Origin: Microbulbifer sp. A4B17
GTDB taxonomy: Bacteria > Pseudomonadota > Gammaproteobacteria > Pseudomonadales > Cellvibrionaceae
DNA length: 64,000 nt
Reading direction: 5' to 3'
Assembly: GCF_003076275.1 (NCBI RefSeq)
Contig: NZ_CP029064.1
Coordinates: 4,630,001 to 4,694,000 of the forward strand
Positions 46,789 to 55,715 of this stretch are shown here, one piece after another. Below the pieces are notes generated by a model. It ran no database searches, was not told the origin of the DNA, and saw only the letters and a program-made list of their open reading frames with translations. Made by a program: the position numbers and the translations under genes. How positions within the stretch are numbered: the first letter of the stretch is position 1; every line of letters begins with the position of its first letter.

Positions 46789-48102
46789 TCAGGCCAGAGC
46801 GCCGATCACACCACGCAGTTTATCCACAACAGCATCGATCTCGTGCTTCTCGATAATCAGCGGTGGGGACATACACAGGGCATCGCCAATACCACGGGCC
46901 ATCACTCCAGCTTCCCAGGCCATGCCAGAGACTTTAGCTCCGTATTTCCCTTTCAGGTCCTGCGGCGCGCGCAGCTCAATAGCGCCAACCAAACTGTAAT
47001 TGCGCACATCGATTACATTGTCGAGGTCAGCCAGGCTGTGCAAGGCATTTTCCCAGTGCTGGCCTATTTCACCGGCAGCGCGGGTCAACAGGCCTTCGCG
47101 CTCGTAAATATCCAGAGTCGCCATTCCCGCAGCACAAGCAACCGGATGTGCAGAGTAGGTATAACCGTGGAAGAATTCCACCGCACCATCGGGAGCCGCA
47201 TTCATCACGGTTTTATAAATTTCGTCGCTGACAAATACCGCACTCAGGGGCACTGTGGCATTGGTAATCCCCTTCGCGGAGGTGATCATATCCGGGGTTA
47301 CGCCGAACTCCGTGGAGGCAAATGCAGAACCGGTACGACCCCAGCCGGAGATGACTTCATCAAAAATCAGCAGCAGGTCGTGCTTATCACAAATTTCCCG
47401 CAGGCGTTGCAGGTAGCCTTTGGGAGGCAGTACCACACCGCCGGCACCGGCAAACGGCTCAACAATCACAGCGGCAATCTGGTCGGCACCGTGGAAAGCT
47501 ACCAGTCTCTCCAGGTCTTCAGCCAACTCAATACCGTGCTCCGGCAGGCCACGACTGAATGCATTGCGCTCGATATCCAGGGTGTGACGCATATGGTTGG
47601 CTTTCACCGGCTGGCCGAAACCCTGGTAGTTGGGAGGAATACCGCCCACAGAAATACCGCCGAAGTTTACTCCGTGATAACCCTTCTCACGGCCGATAAA
47701 CATAGTGCGAGTGCCCTTGCCCCGTACACGCTGGTATTGCAGGGCAATTTTCAGGGCGCTCTCAACTGCTTCGGAACCGGAGTTACCGAAGAACACATGG
47801 TCCAGGCCATCGGGAGTGTGCTTGATCAGACGCTCGGAATACTCAAAACCCAACTCGTGACCAAAATTAAAAATAGAGCTGTAGTCGAGTGTTTTTGCCT
47901 GTTGATAAATTGCCTCGGCAATTTCAGAGCGGCAGTGGCCCGCGTTGCTGCACCACAGACCCGCAGTCGCATCAATAACCTGGCGACCGCCTTTCTCCGT
48001 GAGATAAATCCCCTCGGCGTGCTCTACAATTCTCGGTGCAGACTTAAAGGTGCGGTTGGGGGTAAACGGCATCCAGAAAGCATCGGTTTGCATCTCAGAC
48101 AT
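46789..48102 (-). CDS. Omega-amino acid (beta-alanine/GABA):pyruvate aminotransferase
   Basis: A 437-residue class III PLP aminotransferase. Motifs: FWMPFTPNRTFK, GNSGSEAVESALKIALQYQR, KGYHGVNFGGISVGGIPPNY, Asp248 in LLIFDEVISGWGR and Lys277 in ITSAKGITNATVPLSAV. It lies downstream of a succinate-semialdehyde-type dehydrogenase on the same strand with a 126-base gap. Together they would turn GABA into succinate or beta-alanine into malonic semialdehyde products. It is a diverged relative of the enzyme at 31053. Confidence 0.92.
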   Translation of the reverse strand: MSEMQTDAFWMPFTPNRTFKSAPRIVEHAEGIYLTEKGGRQVIDATAGLWCSNAGHCRSEIAEAIYQQAKTLDYSSIFNFGHELGFEYSERLIKHTPDGLDHVFFGNSGSEAVESALKIALQYQRVRGKGTRTMFIGREKGYHGVNFGGISVGGIPPNYQGFGQPVKANHMRHTLDIERNAFSRGLPEHGIELAEDLERLVAFHGADQIAAVIVEPFAGAGGVVLPPKGYLQRLREICDKHDLLLIFDEVISGWGRTGSAFASTEFGVTPDMITSAKGITNATVPLSAVFVSDEIYKTVMNAAPDGAVEFFHGYTYSAHPVACAAGMATLDIYEREGLLTRAAGEIGQHWENALHSLADLDNVIDVRNYSLVGAIELRAPQDLKGKYGAKVSGMAWEAGVMARGIGDALCMSPPLIIEKHEIDAVVDKLRGVIGALA

Positions 48103-48228
48103 AGTATTAATCTCCGCAAGTTCCCTGAAGTTTCAAACTTTTAATTAGGGGAGCCACAGGCTCCCGAAAATCTGTTTGGTCGCTTGTCACCTAGGACAAG
48201 CGCAGGCCAGTTGTGTTCAGACCGGGGC

Positions 48229-49674
48229 TCAGGCCCCGAAACAGCAATATTTGGTCTCGTAAAATTCGGCCATACCCTCGACACCGCCCTCGCGGCCAAT
48301 ACCGGACTCCTTAACACCACCGAAGGGTGCCACAGTGGTGGAGAAAACCCCGGTGTTACAGGCAATCATGCCGTAGTCGAGCGCCTCTACCACACGATTG
48401 GCTCGGCGAATGTTTTCACTCATCACGTAAGCCGCCAAGCCGTAGGGCGTTTCATTGGCACGGCGAACCACATCTTCCTCATCGGAAAACTTCTGTATCG
48501 CCGCCAGAGGGCCAAAAATTTCCTCCTGAGCGATACGCATGGTATCGGTAACTCCAGTGAGGATGGTTGGCGCAAAAAAGTTATCGCCATTGGCCAGCTG
48601 CTCACCGCCAATTTCAATTTTTGCTCCGGCCTCAACTGCGTCCTGTACCAGTCCCTGAACCCGGTCCACAGCCCTGCGGAAGATCATCGGGCCCATATTG
48701 ACCCCTTCCTCGGTAGCGTGACCGATCTTCAGGGCGGCAACCTGCTCGCGCAGCTTTTCCACAAACTGATCGTGCACGGATTCGTGCACGTAAATACGGT
48801 TGGTGGCCACGCACACCTGGCCCGCATTGCGGAATTTGGTCGCCATACAGGCGCTGACTGCGGTATCCATATCCGCATCGTCAAATACGATAAACGGCGC
48901 GTTGCCGCCGAGTTCCATGGACATTTTCTTCACGGTGCTGGCGCACTGGGACATCAACAGTTTGCCCACGGCAGTGGAGCCGGTGAAGGTGAACTTGGCC
49001 ACACGGGGATCTTGGGTCAGCACTTTGCCGATACCCGGGGCATCACTGCCGGTAACTACGTTGATAGTCCCCTTGGGCAGGCCAGCTTCTTCTGCTAACT
49101 GGCACAATGCCAGCGCAGATAGTGGAGTCTCCAGGGCCGGTTTAATCACCACAGTACACCCCGCCGCCAGTGCCGGGCCCGCCTTGCGGGTGATCATGGC
49201 ATTGGGGAAGTTCCAGGGGGTAATACAGGACACAACACCCACCGGCTGGCGGATGGTATTCAGGCGCATGGCCGGGTTGTGAGTCGGGATCGTCTGGCCG
49301 TAGGCCCGGCGGCACTCTTCCGCGAACCATTCAATAAAGGAGGCGCCATAGAGGATCTCACCTTTCGCTTCCGCTACCGGCTTGCCCTGCTCCAGGCTAA
49401 GAATCATTGCCAGGTCATCGCTGTTATCCACGATCAGCTGGTACCAGCGCTTGAGCACCGCAGCTCTCTCACCAGCTGTACGGCGGCTCCAAGCGGGGAA
49501 GGCTTCACTGGCAGCCGCAACTGCAGCTTCGGCATCCTCTGCGGTACCGTCGGCGACCCGACCCAGCAACTCGCCATTTGCCGGGTCACATACATCTACA
49601 GTGGCGGCAGCGTCACGCCATTCGCCCGCTATATAGTTCTGAAATTTCAACAGGTCCGAATTTGCAAGTTTCAC
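48229..49674 (-). CDS. gabD: Succinate-semialdehyde-type aldehyde dehydrogenase (GabD-like)
   Basis: A 481-residue NAD(P) aldehyde dehydrogenase. Catalytic Glu254 in SMELGGNAPFIVFDDADM and nucleophile Cys288 in NAGQVCVATNRIYV; the coenzyme site is ITPWNFPNAM and FTGSTAVGK. The sequence around GQTIPTHNPAMRLNTIRQPV is GabD-like. It is divergent from a LysR gene and upstream of the aminotransferase, fitting GABA degradation. Glutarate or malonate semialdehyde are possible alternative substrates. Confidence 0.88.
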   Translation of the reverse strand: MKLANSDLLKFQNYIAGEWRDAAATVDVCDPANGELLGRVADGTAEDAEAAVAAASEAFPAWSRRTAGERAAVLKRWYQLIVDNSDDLAMILSLEQGKPVAEAKGEILYGASFIEWFAEECRRAYGQTIPTHNPAMRLNTIRQPVGVVSCITPWNFPNAMITRKAGPALAAGCTVVIKPALETPLSALALCQLAEEAGLPKGTINVVTGSDAPGIGKVLTQDPRVAKFTFTGSTAVGKLLMSQCASTVKKMSMELGGNAPFIVFDDADMDTAVSACMATKFRNAGQVCVATNRIYVHESVHDQFVEKLREQVAALKIGHATEEGVNMGPMIFRRAVDRVQGLVQDAVEAGAKIEIGGEQLANGDNFFAPTILTGVTDTMRIAQEEIFGPLAAIQKFSDEEDVVRRANETPYGLAAYVMSENIRRANRVVEALDYGMIACNTGVFSTTVAPFGGVKESGIGREGGVEGMAEFYETKYCCFGA

Positions 49675-49762
49675 AGGGAAATTCCTAGTAAATAGATGTT
49701 ATTAGTAGTATGCGGCGATTCTGGCCGCAGCTGACTGAGGAGAATAGTAGTATTTTTCTAAC

Positions 49763-49787
49763 TAAAGTTTATATTTATCAAACTTTA
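49763..49787. promoter_or_regulatory. Candidate LysR-type operator in the gabD/lysR divergent region
   Basis: TAAAGTTT and AAACTTTA form an 8-bp perfect dyad separated by 9 bases; it contains the T-N11-A layout of LysR boxes and lies 49 bases before the LysR start. Probably the binding site through which the regulator controls both directions. Confidence 0.6.
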
Positions 49788-49835
49788 ATTATATCTACAG
49801 CCAGAAACCATCTCAGCGCCCCAGGAAGTGCAACT

Positions 49836-50762
49836 ATGAGCAAAACCAAAAATGCCCTGGGAGGCCGCCTTAGCGATATGGATTTGCGCCTGCTGCGCGT
49901 CTTCCGCGAGGTAGTACACGCCGGGGGCATCACCCCTGCCGAAGTCACCCTGAATATCAGCCGCTCCACGATCAGTGTGCATATCTCCGACCTGGAAACA
50001 CGGCTGGGTATGCAGTTGTGTTTACGCTCCCGAGGCAGGGCCGACTTCAAACTGACCCCGGAAGGGGAGGCCTTGTATCGAGCTATTTTGGAGCTCGATG
50101 GGCACCTGGATACCTTCAAAAGCCAGGTCAATGCGATCCAATCACAACTCACTGGTACCCTGCGCCTGGTAATGCCCGACGATGTACTGGAAATACCGCA
50201 ATTGAACTTGCCCGGAACCATTGCCCAACTGCGTGAGAAGGCCCCACAACTACTCCTGGAAGTAAAACTGGCCGCCCCTCAGGAGCTCGAGTTGGAAATC
50301 CTCGCTGGCCGCGCCGATATCGGTATCAACCCCCTGCACTCGCGTCGGCCCGGACTCGAATACCAACCCCTGTTTTATCACCAGTCGATTCTCTATTGCA
50401 GTAACAGCCACCCCTGTGCCCAGGTGTCAGCTATTGATGAGGAGCTACTCACCCAGCAGGAGTTAGCTGCGCCCAGCCATACTGTTCTCTCTGGTGCGGC
50501 GCACCTGTATCGATTGTTTCCCAAGCGATCCACAGCCAACCATATGGCGGCCAGGTTGGCGATGATCCTTTCTGGATGCTTTGTGGGTTTCCTACCGGAA
50601 TACCTGGCCCGTAGATATGTCGGGGAAGGAACCCTACTCCCCCTGCTGCCGGAAAAGTTTCACTACCAAATACAAAATGCTGTCACCTTCAAGAAAAGTG
50701 CAACAACTCATCCCGCTGTGCAGCTTTTTTTGGAAGCCTTGCAAATCAATAGACAGATATAG
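49836..50762 (+). CDS. LysR family transcriptional regulator
   Basis: A 308-residue regulator. Helix-turn-helix in the first 65 residues (MDLRLLRVFREVVHAGGITP; NISRSTISVHISDLETRLGM), then the periplasmic-binding-like effector domain (GTLRLVMPDDVLEIPQLNLP; ILAGRADIGINPLHSRRPGL; FVGFLPEYLARRYVGEGTL). ATG at 49836 with AGGAAG eight bases upstream; longer frames lack one. Divergent from gabD and the aminotransferase, which it likely controls in response to an amino or semialdehyde compound. Confidence 0.9.
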   Translation: MSKTKNALGGRLSDMDLRLLRVFREVVHAGGITPAEVTLNISRSTISVHISDLETRLGMQLCLRSRGRADFKLTPEGEALYRAILELDGHLDTFKSQVNAIQSQLTGTLRLVMPDDVLEIPQLNLPGTIAQLREKAPQLLLEVKLAAPQELELEILAGRADIGINPLHSRRPGLEYQPLFYHQSILYCSNSHPCAQVSAIDEELLTQQELAAPSHTVLSGAAHLYRLFPKRSTANHMAARLAMILSGCFVGFLPEYLARRYVGEGTLLPLLPEKFHYQIQNAVTFKKSATTHPAVQLFLEALQINRQI

Positions 50763-50993
50763 CCACTGCTATTTATTCCTAGTGATACTGAAATAATCGA
50801 GCCAAGAATCCAGTAAATAGAGAGATAAGCATTTTAAAAATTATCAACTATTTATGATCGATTCTCTATTGTGGAATTCGTCATAATAATTAAATAAATT
50901 TAAACATAAAAACACAACCAAAAAGCAAATCATCTGTAACTTAATGCGTCACAGTGGTAATCTCCTCCTCCAATAGAATTACAGGGATAACCC

Positions 50994-51371
50994 GTGATAG
51001 ATTTTAAAAACTCACCGGTCTTTAAACTCAAGCCTATAGATATCTCTGAAGCCAGGGATGACTTTAATAAGTTCCTGATCGAGGGGGAGTTTATTTTTGC
51101 TGGTTTTAAAACTATTCGCGATCAGGTAGTTTTCACCAACAAACGCATTATTGCCGCCAATGTTCAGGGTATCACCGGCTCAAAAGTAGACTACACCTCT
51201 TTGCCTTTCAGCAAAATCCAGGCATTCTCTGTTGAGACCGCTGGCACTTTTGATCTGGACTGTGAAATAGAAATTTATTTAAGCGAGATCGGTAAGGTAA
51301 GGTTCGAAATAAGAGGTTCTTTCGATCTTATTCAGTTCAACAAATATATCAGCCAATATATATTGGACTGA
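50994..51371 (+). CDS. Bacterial PH-domain protein (bPH-like)
   Basis: A 125-residue cytoplasmic protein: FIFAGFKTIRDQVVFTNKRI, then IAANVQGITGSKVDYTSLPF and SKIQAFSVETAGTFDLDCEI. The pattern of a beta strand ending in FTNKRII followed by YTSLPFSKI is that of bacterial PH domains (bPH_1/YvbH type), of unknown function, sometimes membrane-associated. GTG start with AGGGAT upstream. Confidence 0.75.
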   Translation: MIDFKNSPVFKLKPIDISEARDDFNKFLIEGEFIFAGFKTIRDQVVFTNKRIIAANVQGITGSKVDYTSLPFSKIQAFSVETAGTFDLDCEIEIYLSEIGKVRFEIRGSFDLIQFNKYISQYILD

Positions 51372-51459
51372 TATCAACCCTTAGTAAATACACAAAATAA
51401 CTGGGGCTCATCAGCTCCCACAACTTTATCAATCAACCCGATAGTAGAGAGGGATGTCC

Positions 51460-51690
51460 ATGTCGCAAATCTGGTTAGAAAGCCTAATTACTGAAAATGC
51501 ACAACAAGGCTTTGAACTTGCAATGAAACTATCCAGGATGGGAGTTAAATATACCCAGCCTTCAGATGAAGTACGGGGTAAGCTAAGGTCCGCCTATGAG
51601 GAAAATGCAGACAGCCTGATCGCCTCCTCTCAGGTTGTTGCCATTAACTTCCAAACCGTTGCAGCTGCCAATAATTACTGGCGCGGCTAA
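51460..51690 (+). CDS. Small hypothetical protein (76 aa)
   Basis: I do not recognise a family. The product is helical and amphipathic (QIWLESLITENAQQGFELAM; SDEVRGKLRSAYEENADSLI) ending in ANNYWRG. GAGAGGG lies six bases before the ATG at 51460, which supports translation; an earlier ATG at 51454 is too close to it. It follows the PH-domain gene after 88 bases and may be cotranscribed. No signal peptide or membrane segment. Confidence 0.6.
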   Translation: MSQIWLESLITENAQQGFELAMKLSRMGVKYTQPSDEVRGKLRSAYEENADSLIASSQVVAINFQTVAAANNYWRG

Positions 51691-51982
51691 AGGGTTAAGA
51701 ATGCGTTATCTTTGTAGAACGGGTAACGCATTCTAAATCTGCAAACATTCAAATAATTTCCCTTCACCTCCTCCTCAATAATTAATGGTCTTTTAGTACT
51801 ACAAACACTCTGAATCTGTACTAAAAATTAGCCATCACTATAGGTAGCTGCAAGATCGTCATATTCACTGTTGACGCTCCCGACCTTATTGATATTTATA
51901 AACATTGCGATACTGTCGTTGGTACAAGATAGATTAACTCAACGATCAGTAATATTGCGCCTCAAATGGGAAGGTGAATGAG

Positions 51983-52507
51983 ATGGAATACAATGACGAC
52001 GAAAAGTTCTTAATTCAACTTTGGGAAACCCATACCAAGGCCGAATTCGATCTAAAAGATGCCGATGCCGCAATTGCTACCATGACAGAAAATCCTGTAT
52101 TAATTCATGTACCCGTTAATACCGGCGCAACGGGAAAAGAACCCTTACGAAAATTTTATAGGGATATATTTATTCCTCAAATGCCAGCGGATATAAATTT
52201 ACAACTTCTTTCCCGCACCGTGGGCAAAGACAGCTTAGTGGATGAGTTTATTCTTCACTTTACCCATTCTATTCGTATGGATTGGTTCGCACCTGGTATC
52301 GAAGCAACAGGGAAGAAGCTTTCAGTCCCCCATGTGGGAATTATTAGCTTCTCCAACAGAAAAATCAGCTCTGAGCATATTTACTGGGACCAAGCGACTG
52401 TCTTGGATCAATTGGGTATATTGCAGTCAGGTCTACCAGTAACAGGAAGTAGTCAATGTCATCGCTTGTTAAATAGTAATGCTCCGGCAAATGACCTGAT
52501 ACCGTAA
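51983..52507 (+). CDS. SnoaL/NTF2-like protein
   Basis: A 174-residue protein with an NTF2-like fold pattern: KFLIQLWETHTKAEFDLKDA, DADAAIATMTENPVLIHVPV, GKEPLRKFYRDIFIPQMPAD and the strand ISFSNRKISSEHIYWDQATV, as in SnoaL/ester-cyclase-like proteins. The C-terminal 30 residues after LGILQSGLPVTG look unstructured. Function unknown. AAGGTG lies before the ATG at 51983; a GTG nine bases upstream is an alternative. Confidence 0.7.
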   Translation: MEYNDDEKFLIQLWETHTKAEFDLKDADAAIATMTENPVLIHVPVNTGATGKEPLRKFYRDIFIPQMPADINLQLLSRTVGKDSLVDEFILHFTHSIRMDWFAPGIEATGKKLSVPHVGIISFSNRKISSEHIYWDQATVLDQLGILQSGLPVTGSSQCHRLLNSNAPANDLIP

Positions 52508-52634
52508 CTTTCATTCCCAAAGGGCAAAATCCCAGCCGATCCCCAATCTGACCAGTAGGTCACAAACGGGTCGACGAAAATATCTATAACTGAATCCAAA
52601 GCGTGGGCATTTGCGTCTAACTACTGTAATTCCA

Positions 52635-52897
52635 GGAGCCTTTGAATAACTCCGTAATGCCTCTGCGGGTCTTGAAGGCTGCAGATGTTAGGCGCAACTC
52701 GCCGCGAATGGCCGTAGCCCTTTGCAAGAGCTGCAACGCAGCAGCTGTGGCCTTCAAGGCGCGCCCTTCGGGGCCTGCAGAGCGATTCACACTCCGCGTT
52801 GCGACTTCTTGAAAGGTCTAGACATTCCAGCGAAGCCGCGCCTTGATTGTGAACCACTCTGCAAGCCAGAGGTATCACGGGGTTATTCAGAGGCTCC
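52635..52897 (+). repeat. Terminal-inverted-repeat element, copy C (MITE-like, 263 bp)
   Basis: The longest copy. Left end GGAGCCTTTGAATAACTCCG and right end GGGGTTATTCAGAGGCTCC are imperfect inverted repeats. The interior holds nested hairpins, for example GGCCTTCAAGGC-like words and GAGCTGCAACGCAGCAGCTG, and shares the right half with copy A. A reading frame through it on the minus strand is not protein-like. All bodies (A, B, C) have the same orientation. Confidence 0.85.
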
Positions 52898-52985
52898 TTA
52901 AAATGATATAGCGATTAGAATTTGCGGTAACATCAGTAGATTACCGTTTTCACTAATATATTTTACCGAATTGGTAGGGGTAGTT

Positions 52986-53447
52986 ATGCGAACACTTGGA
53001 AATTTCCTCTGGTTTATCCTTGGTGGTGTCTTTATGGGACTCTGCTGGTGGTTTTGCTCGCTGATTGCCTTTATCAGTATTATTGGTATTCCCTGGGGAA
53101 GAGCCTGCTTTGTAATAGGCAAATTTTCTTTTTTCCCCTTCGGCAAGGAAGCAATTTCCCGAGAAGAGCTCACCCTGCGCGGTGATATTGGGACAGGTGG
53201 TTTTGGTTTAGTCGGAAATATTATCTGGTTCCTATTGGCCGGTATCTGGCTCGCTATTGGCCACCTTCTGCACGCTATTGCCTGTTTTATTACTATTATT
53301 GGTATACCTTTTGGTTTACAGCACCTTAAGCTTGCGGCAATTTCACTCTCTCCGATAGGTAAGACTATTGTCAGCAAGGAAGTAGCCCATTCCGCTAAAA
53401 TGCGTAATGCAGATGTTGAAGTAACCAGATTAAGAAGTGGTACTTAA
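52986..53447 (+). CDS. YccF domain membrane protein
   Basis: A 153-residue inner-membrane protein with two YccF repeats, each containing a phenylalanine/tryptophan-rich membrane segment and a conserved FISIIGIPWGRACF or FITIIGIPFGLQHLKLA motif; the loop FFPFGKEAISRE separates them. YccF function is unknown; in E. coli it is next to yccS. ATG at 52986 with AGGGG seven bases upstream; a start five codons earlier lacks support. It begins 88 bases after repeat copy C. Confidence 0.88.
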   Translation: MRTLGNFLWFILGGVFMGLCWWFCSLIAFISIIGIPWGRACFVIGKFSFFPFGKEAISREELTLRGDIGTGGFGLVGNIIWFLLAGIWLAIGHLLHAIACFITIIGIPFGLQHLKLAAISLSPIGKTIVSKEVAHSAKMRNADVEVTRLRSGT

Positions 53448-53706
53448 GTAAACATACATTAACAGTGATACCGTACCAACTTGGGGCTATTTAAAAATAG
53501 TCCTGAGATCTCAAGCCCCACCGCAATAAATCAATAAAAAATTTTTCAGATCAGAAAAATCACTCTGTTTATCTTTTTTATAAGTAGATACAAATAATTT
53601 ACAGTATTCAATTTTGAATCAATCCATTAATATCAAATTCAAACCTATTCATTTGTACGATGCTTAGGAAAACTATAGAAACCAAATAATAAAATAAGGA
53701 TATTTA

Positions 53707-54534
53707 ATGAAAAACATAGTAAGACAAGTCACTGGCTCAATTATGCTTTCTTTGGGGCTTATTGGCCTAAGTGCCTATGCGGAGCCAGTAGAAAGTACAG
53801 AGCCCGCACAGGTTATGCTTTTTGGTAGCTTTCACTTTAACCACTTCAGAAAACCCGGTAAAGATGTGGTGAAAACACAAGTTATTGATGTTTATACCGA
53901 CGAAAGTCAAAGGTATTTGGAGGATTTATCCTCACGGATTGCCGCTGACTCGCCAACACATGTTCTTCTGGAATGTCACACCAATGACGAAGGCAAAATG
54001 AATCAGCGCTTTGCCAGATATATCAAGGGTGAGCACAAGCTAAATAGAGGAGAAAGCGAACAGCTGGGATTTAGAGTAGCCAAGAAAGCAGGCCTATCAA
54101 AAGTAAATTGCTATGATTCGGATCAGAATCTTCCTTACGGTGAGCTTTTATCCTACTTAGAGAAGAGTTCTCCCGAGAGGAAAAAGTTGATAGATGATTA
54201 CCTTGAAGCCTGGGGAAAACGTTTCAATGATCTGTATGCCTCATCAACCTTGGAGCAAGCTCTCGATAAACACAATGATCCCGCTGAAGACAAAATAAAT
54301 GTAGGCTCCTATATAATGCTCAATGACGTTGGCCAAGGCGATAATTTTATCGGTGCCGATCTATCCACCAAATGGTGGTCCAGAAATTTCCGTATGTATG
54401 CCAATATCCAGGCGATTGCCCAGCCAGGAACCAAAGTATTTGTTCTTGGTGGCCAAGGACACAGTTCTGTAATGAGACCCATGCTCGAGCTGGATGACAA
54501 GCGTGAAACCTGGAATGTCAGAGACTATTTCTAA
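53707..54534 (+). CDS. DUF5694 secreted protein (TraB/PrgY-like)
   Basis: A 275-residue exported protein: signal peptide SIMLSLGLIGLSAYAEP, then VMLFGSFHFNHFRKPGKDVV near residues 36-55, THVLLECHTNDEGKMNQRF and, near the end, VFVLGGQGHSSVMRPMLE. The GSFHF/GxGH pattern with acidic residues is typical of DUF5694 and its TraB/ChaN-like relatives, suspected metalloenzymes of unknown substrate. It stands before two alpha/beta hydrolases. Confidence 0.75.
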   Translation: MKNIVRQVTGSIMLSLGLIGLSAYAEPVESTEPAQVMLFGSFHFNHFRKPGKDVVKTQVIDVYTDESQRYLEDLSSRIAADSPTHVLLECHTNDEGKMNQRFARYIKGEHKLNRGESEQLGFRVAKKAGLSKVNCYDSDQNLPYGELLSYLEKSSPERKKLIDDYLEAWGKRFNDLYASSTLEQALDKHNDPAEDKINVGSYIMLNDVGQGDNFIGADLSTKWWSRNFRMYANIQAIAQPGTKVFVLGGQGHSSVMRPMLELDDKRETWNVRDYF

Positions 54535-54574
54535 GCTGGTCGCCGAATAAAAAATCAGCCCCTACGGGGGAGGA

Positions 54575-54632
54575 GCCCTGCCATTGGATTTATAGATAGA
54601 GTTATCCTCTATATCCACTTCATAGGCAGGGC
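54575..54632 (+). promoter_or_regulatory. Nested inverted repeat overlapping the ribosome binding site of the esterase gene
   Basis: GCCCTGCC (54575-54582) is the reverse complement of GGCAGGGC (54625-54632), which contains the only ribosome-binding-site-like purines before the ATG at 54636. Inside lie GGAT/ATCC (54586-54589, 54613-54616) and ATAGAG/CTCTAT (54596-54601, 54607-54612). Folded as RNA it would hide the start of translation. Confidence 0.6.
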
Positions 54633-54635
54633 ACT

Positions 54636-55559
54636 ATGCGTTTTTCTCCCACTATTTTACTAGGGCTTCTGTTTGCCCTGATACAACCCGCGTCAGCCAG
54701 TACTTCCAAGGAAATCCAGGTATCCTCTGGGAAAATAGAGACACTCCCTCCTCTCATTCAGGAAGGGCTTTCCGAGCGTTCTGTTCGAGTATGGCTACCC
54801 AATAATTACCCGACTCAACAGCCCTACGCCGTTGTCTATATGCATGACGGGCAAATGCTATTTGATAAAGGTACCACCTGGAATGGCCAGGAATGGGGTA
54901 TGGATGAAACGGCTTCAAAACTGATCTCCCAGGAAAAAGTCCGTCCTTTTATCGTTGTTGCTATCGACAATGTCAGCAAGTTCCGACATGGCGACTACTT
55001 TCCACAAAAGGCTAGGGACTTTCTACCAAGTGATGCCCGACAATCCAAGCACCCTTTCAACCAAGCTGAATTACGGGGCGATCTTTACTTGAAATACCTA
55101 GTGACTACAGTAAAGCCGTATATTGATGAACATTACGCAGTTGGATATGGAGCCGATGATACCTTTATCGCCGGTGCCAGTATGGGAGGTTTGATATCAC
55201 TCTACGCCGTTGCCGAATACCCCGATATTTTTTCCACGGTAGCAGCAATATCCACTCACTGGCCGGGTATTAATCCAGATGACAGCCTCCCCTTAGCGGA
55301 AGCTATTCGTGCTTATTTACGGGAAAATTTACCGAAGCCTGGCAATCATCGATTTTATTTTGATCATGGAACAGAGACTTTAGATGCCTACTACCCACCA
55401 CTGCAACTAGCAGTAGATCAGATTATGCGCCAGCAAGGTTACAGCTCCTCAGACTGGTTAACTCAAGTATTCGAAGGGCACGCTCACGATGAGGAGTCTT
55501 GGAGTTCGCGTCTCGATCAGATATTAATATTTATGTTAGGACACCAAAAAAACAAATAA
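54636..55559 (+). CDS. Secreted esterase (enterochelin esterase/esterase D-like alpha/beta hydrolase)
   Basis: A 307-residue hydrolase with signal peptide (ILLGLLFALIQPASAS). Core motifs: VVYMHDGQMLFDKG, TFIAGASMGGLISLY (nucleophile in GASMGG), and late His in EGHAHDEESWS. This is the Fes/IroE/EstD-like putative-esterase family (PF00756). Substrate unknown. The upstream inverted repeat covers its ribosome binding site. Confidence 0.88.
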   Translation: MRFSPTILLGLLFALIQPASASTSKEIQVSSGKIETLPPLIQEGLSERSVRVWLPNNYPTQQPYAVVYMHDGQMLFDKGTTWNGQEWGMDETASKLISQEKVRPFIVVAIDNVSKFRHGDYFPQKARDFLPSDARQSKHPFNQAELRGDLYLKYLVTTVKPYIDEHYAVGYGADDTFIAGASMGGLISLYAVAEYPDIFSTVAAISTHWPGINPDDSLPLAEAIRAYLRENLPKPGNHRFYFDHGTETLDAYYPPLQLAVDQIMRQQGYSSSDWLTQVFEGHAHDEESWSSRLDQILIFMLGHQKNK

Positions 55560-55715
55560 GTGCTTTTTTCCTTCACATGCCGGTACTCGTATTGAGTTAA
55601 GACTTTACTGGCCGGCATGCTAACACTTAAGGCCTTCGTTTTAATATCAGGCGATAATCTCAGTGCAACTACACTTCTCTATCAGTATCTTATATCGCTT
55701 TAAAGAGTAAAAGCT

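Noticed and set aside
46843..49098. Two long plus-strand frames (433 and 304 codons) opposite the aminotransferase and gabD genes
   Set aside because: They are antisense shadows of strongly conserved genes, rich in His/Gln/Gly as expected from the opposite strand, with no recognisable domain.
52621..52878. 85-codon minus-strand frame inside repeat copy C
   Set aside because: Composition follows the hairpin-rich repeat; no ribosome binding site and not kept in copies A or B.
55576..55619. CATGCCGG/CCGGCATG inverted repeat after the esterase gene as a regulatory RNA
   Set aside because: An 8-bp stem with a long loop at a gene end is adequately explained as a weak terminator or chance; no T-run follows.
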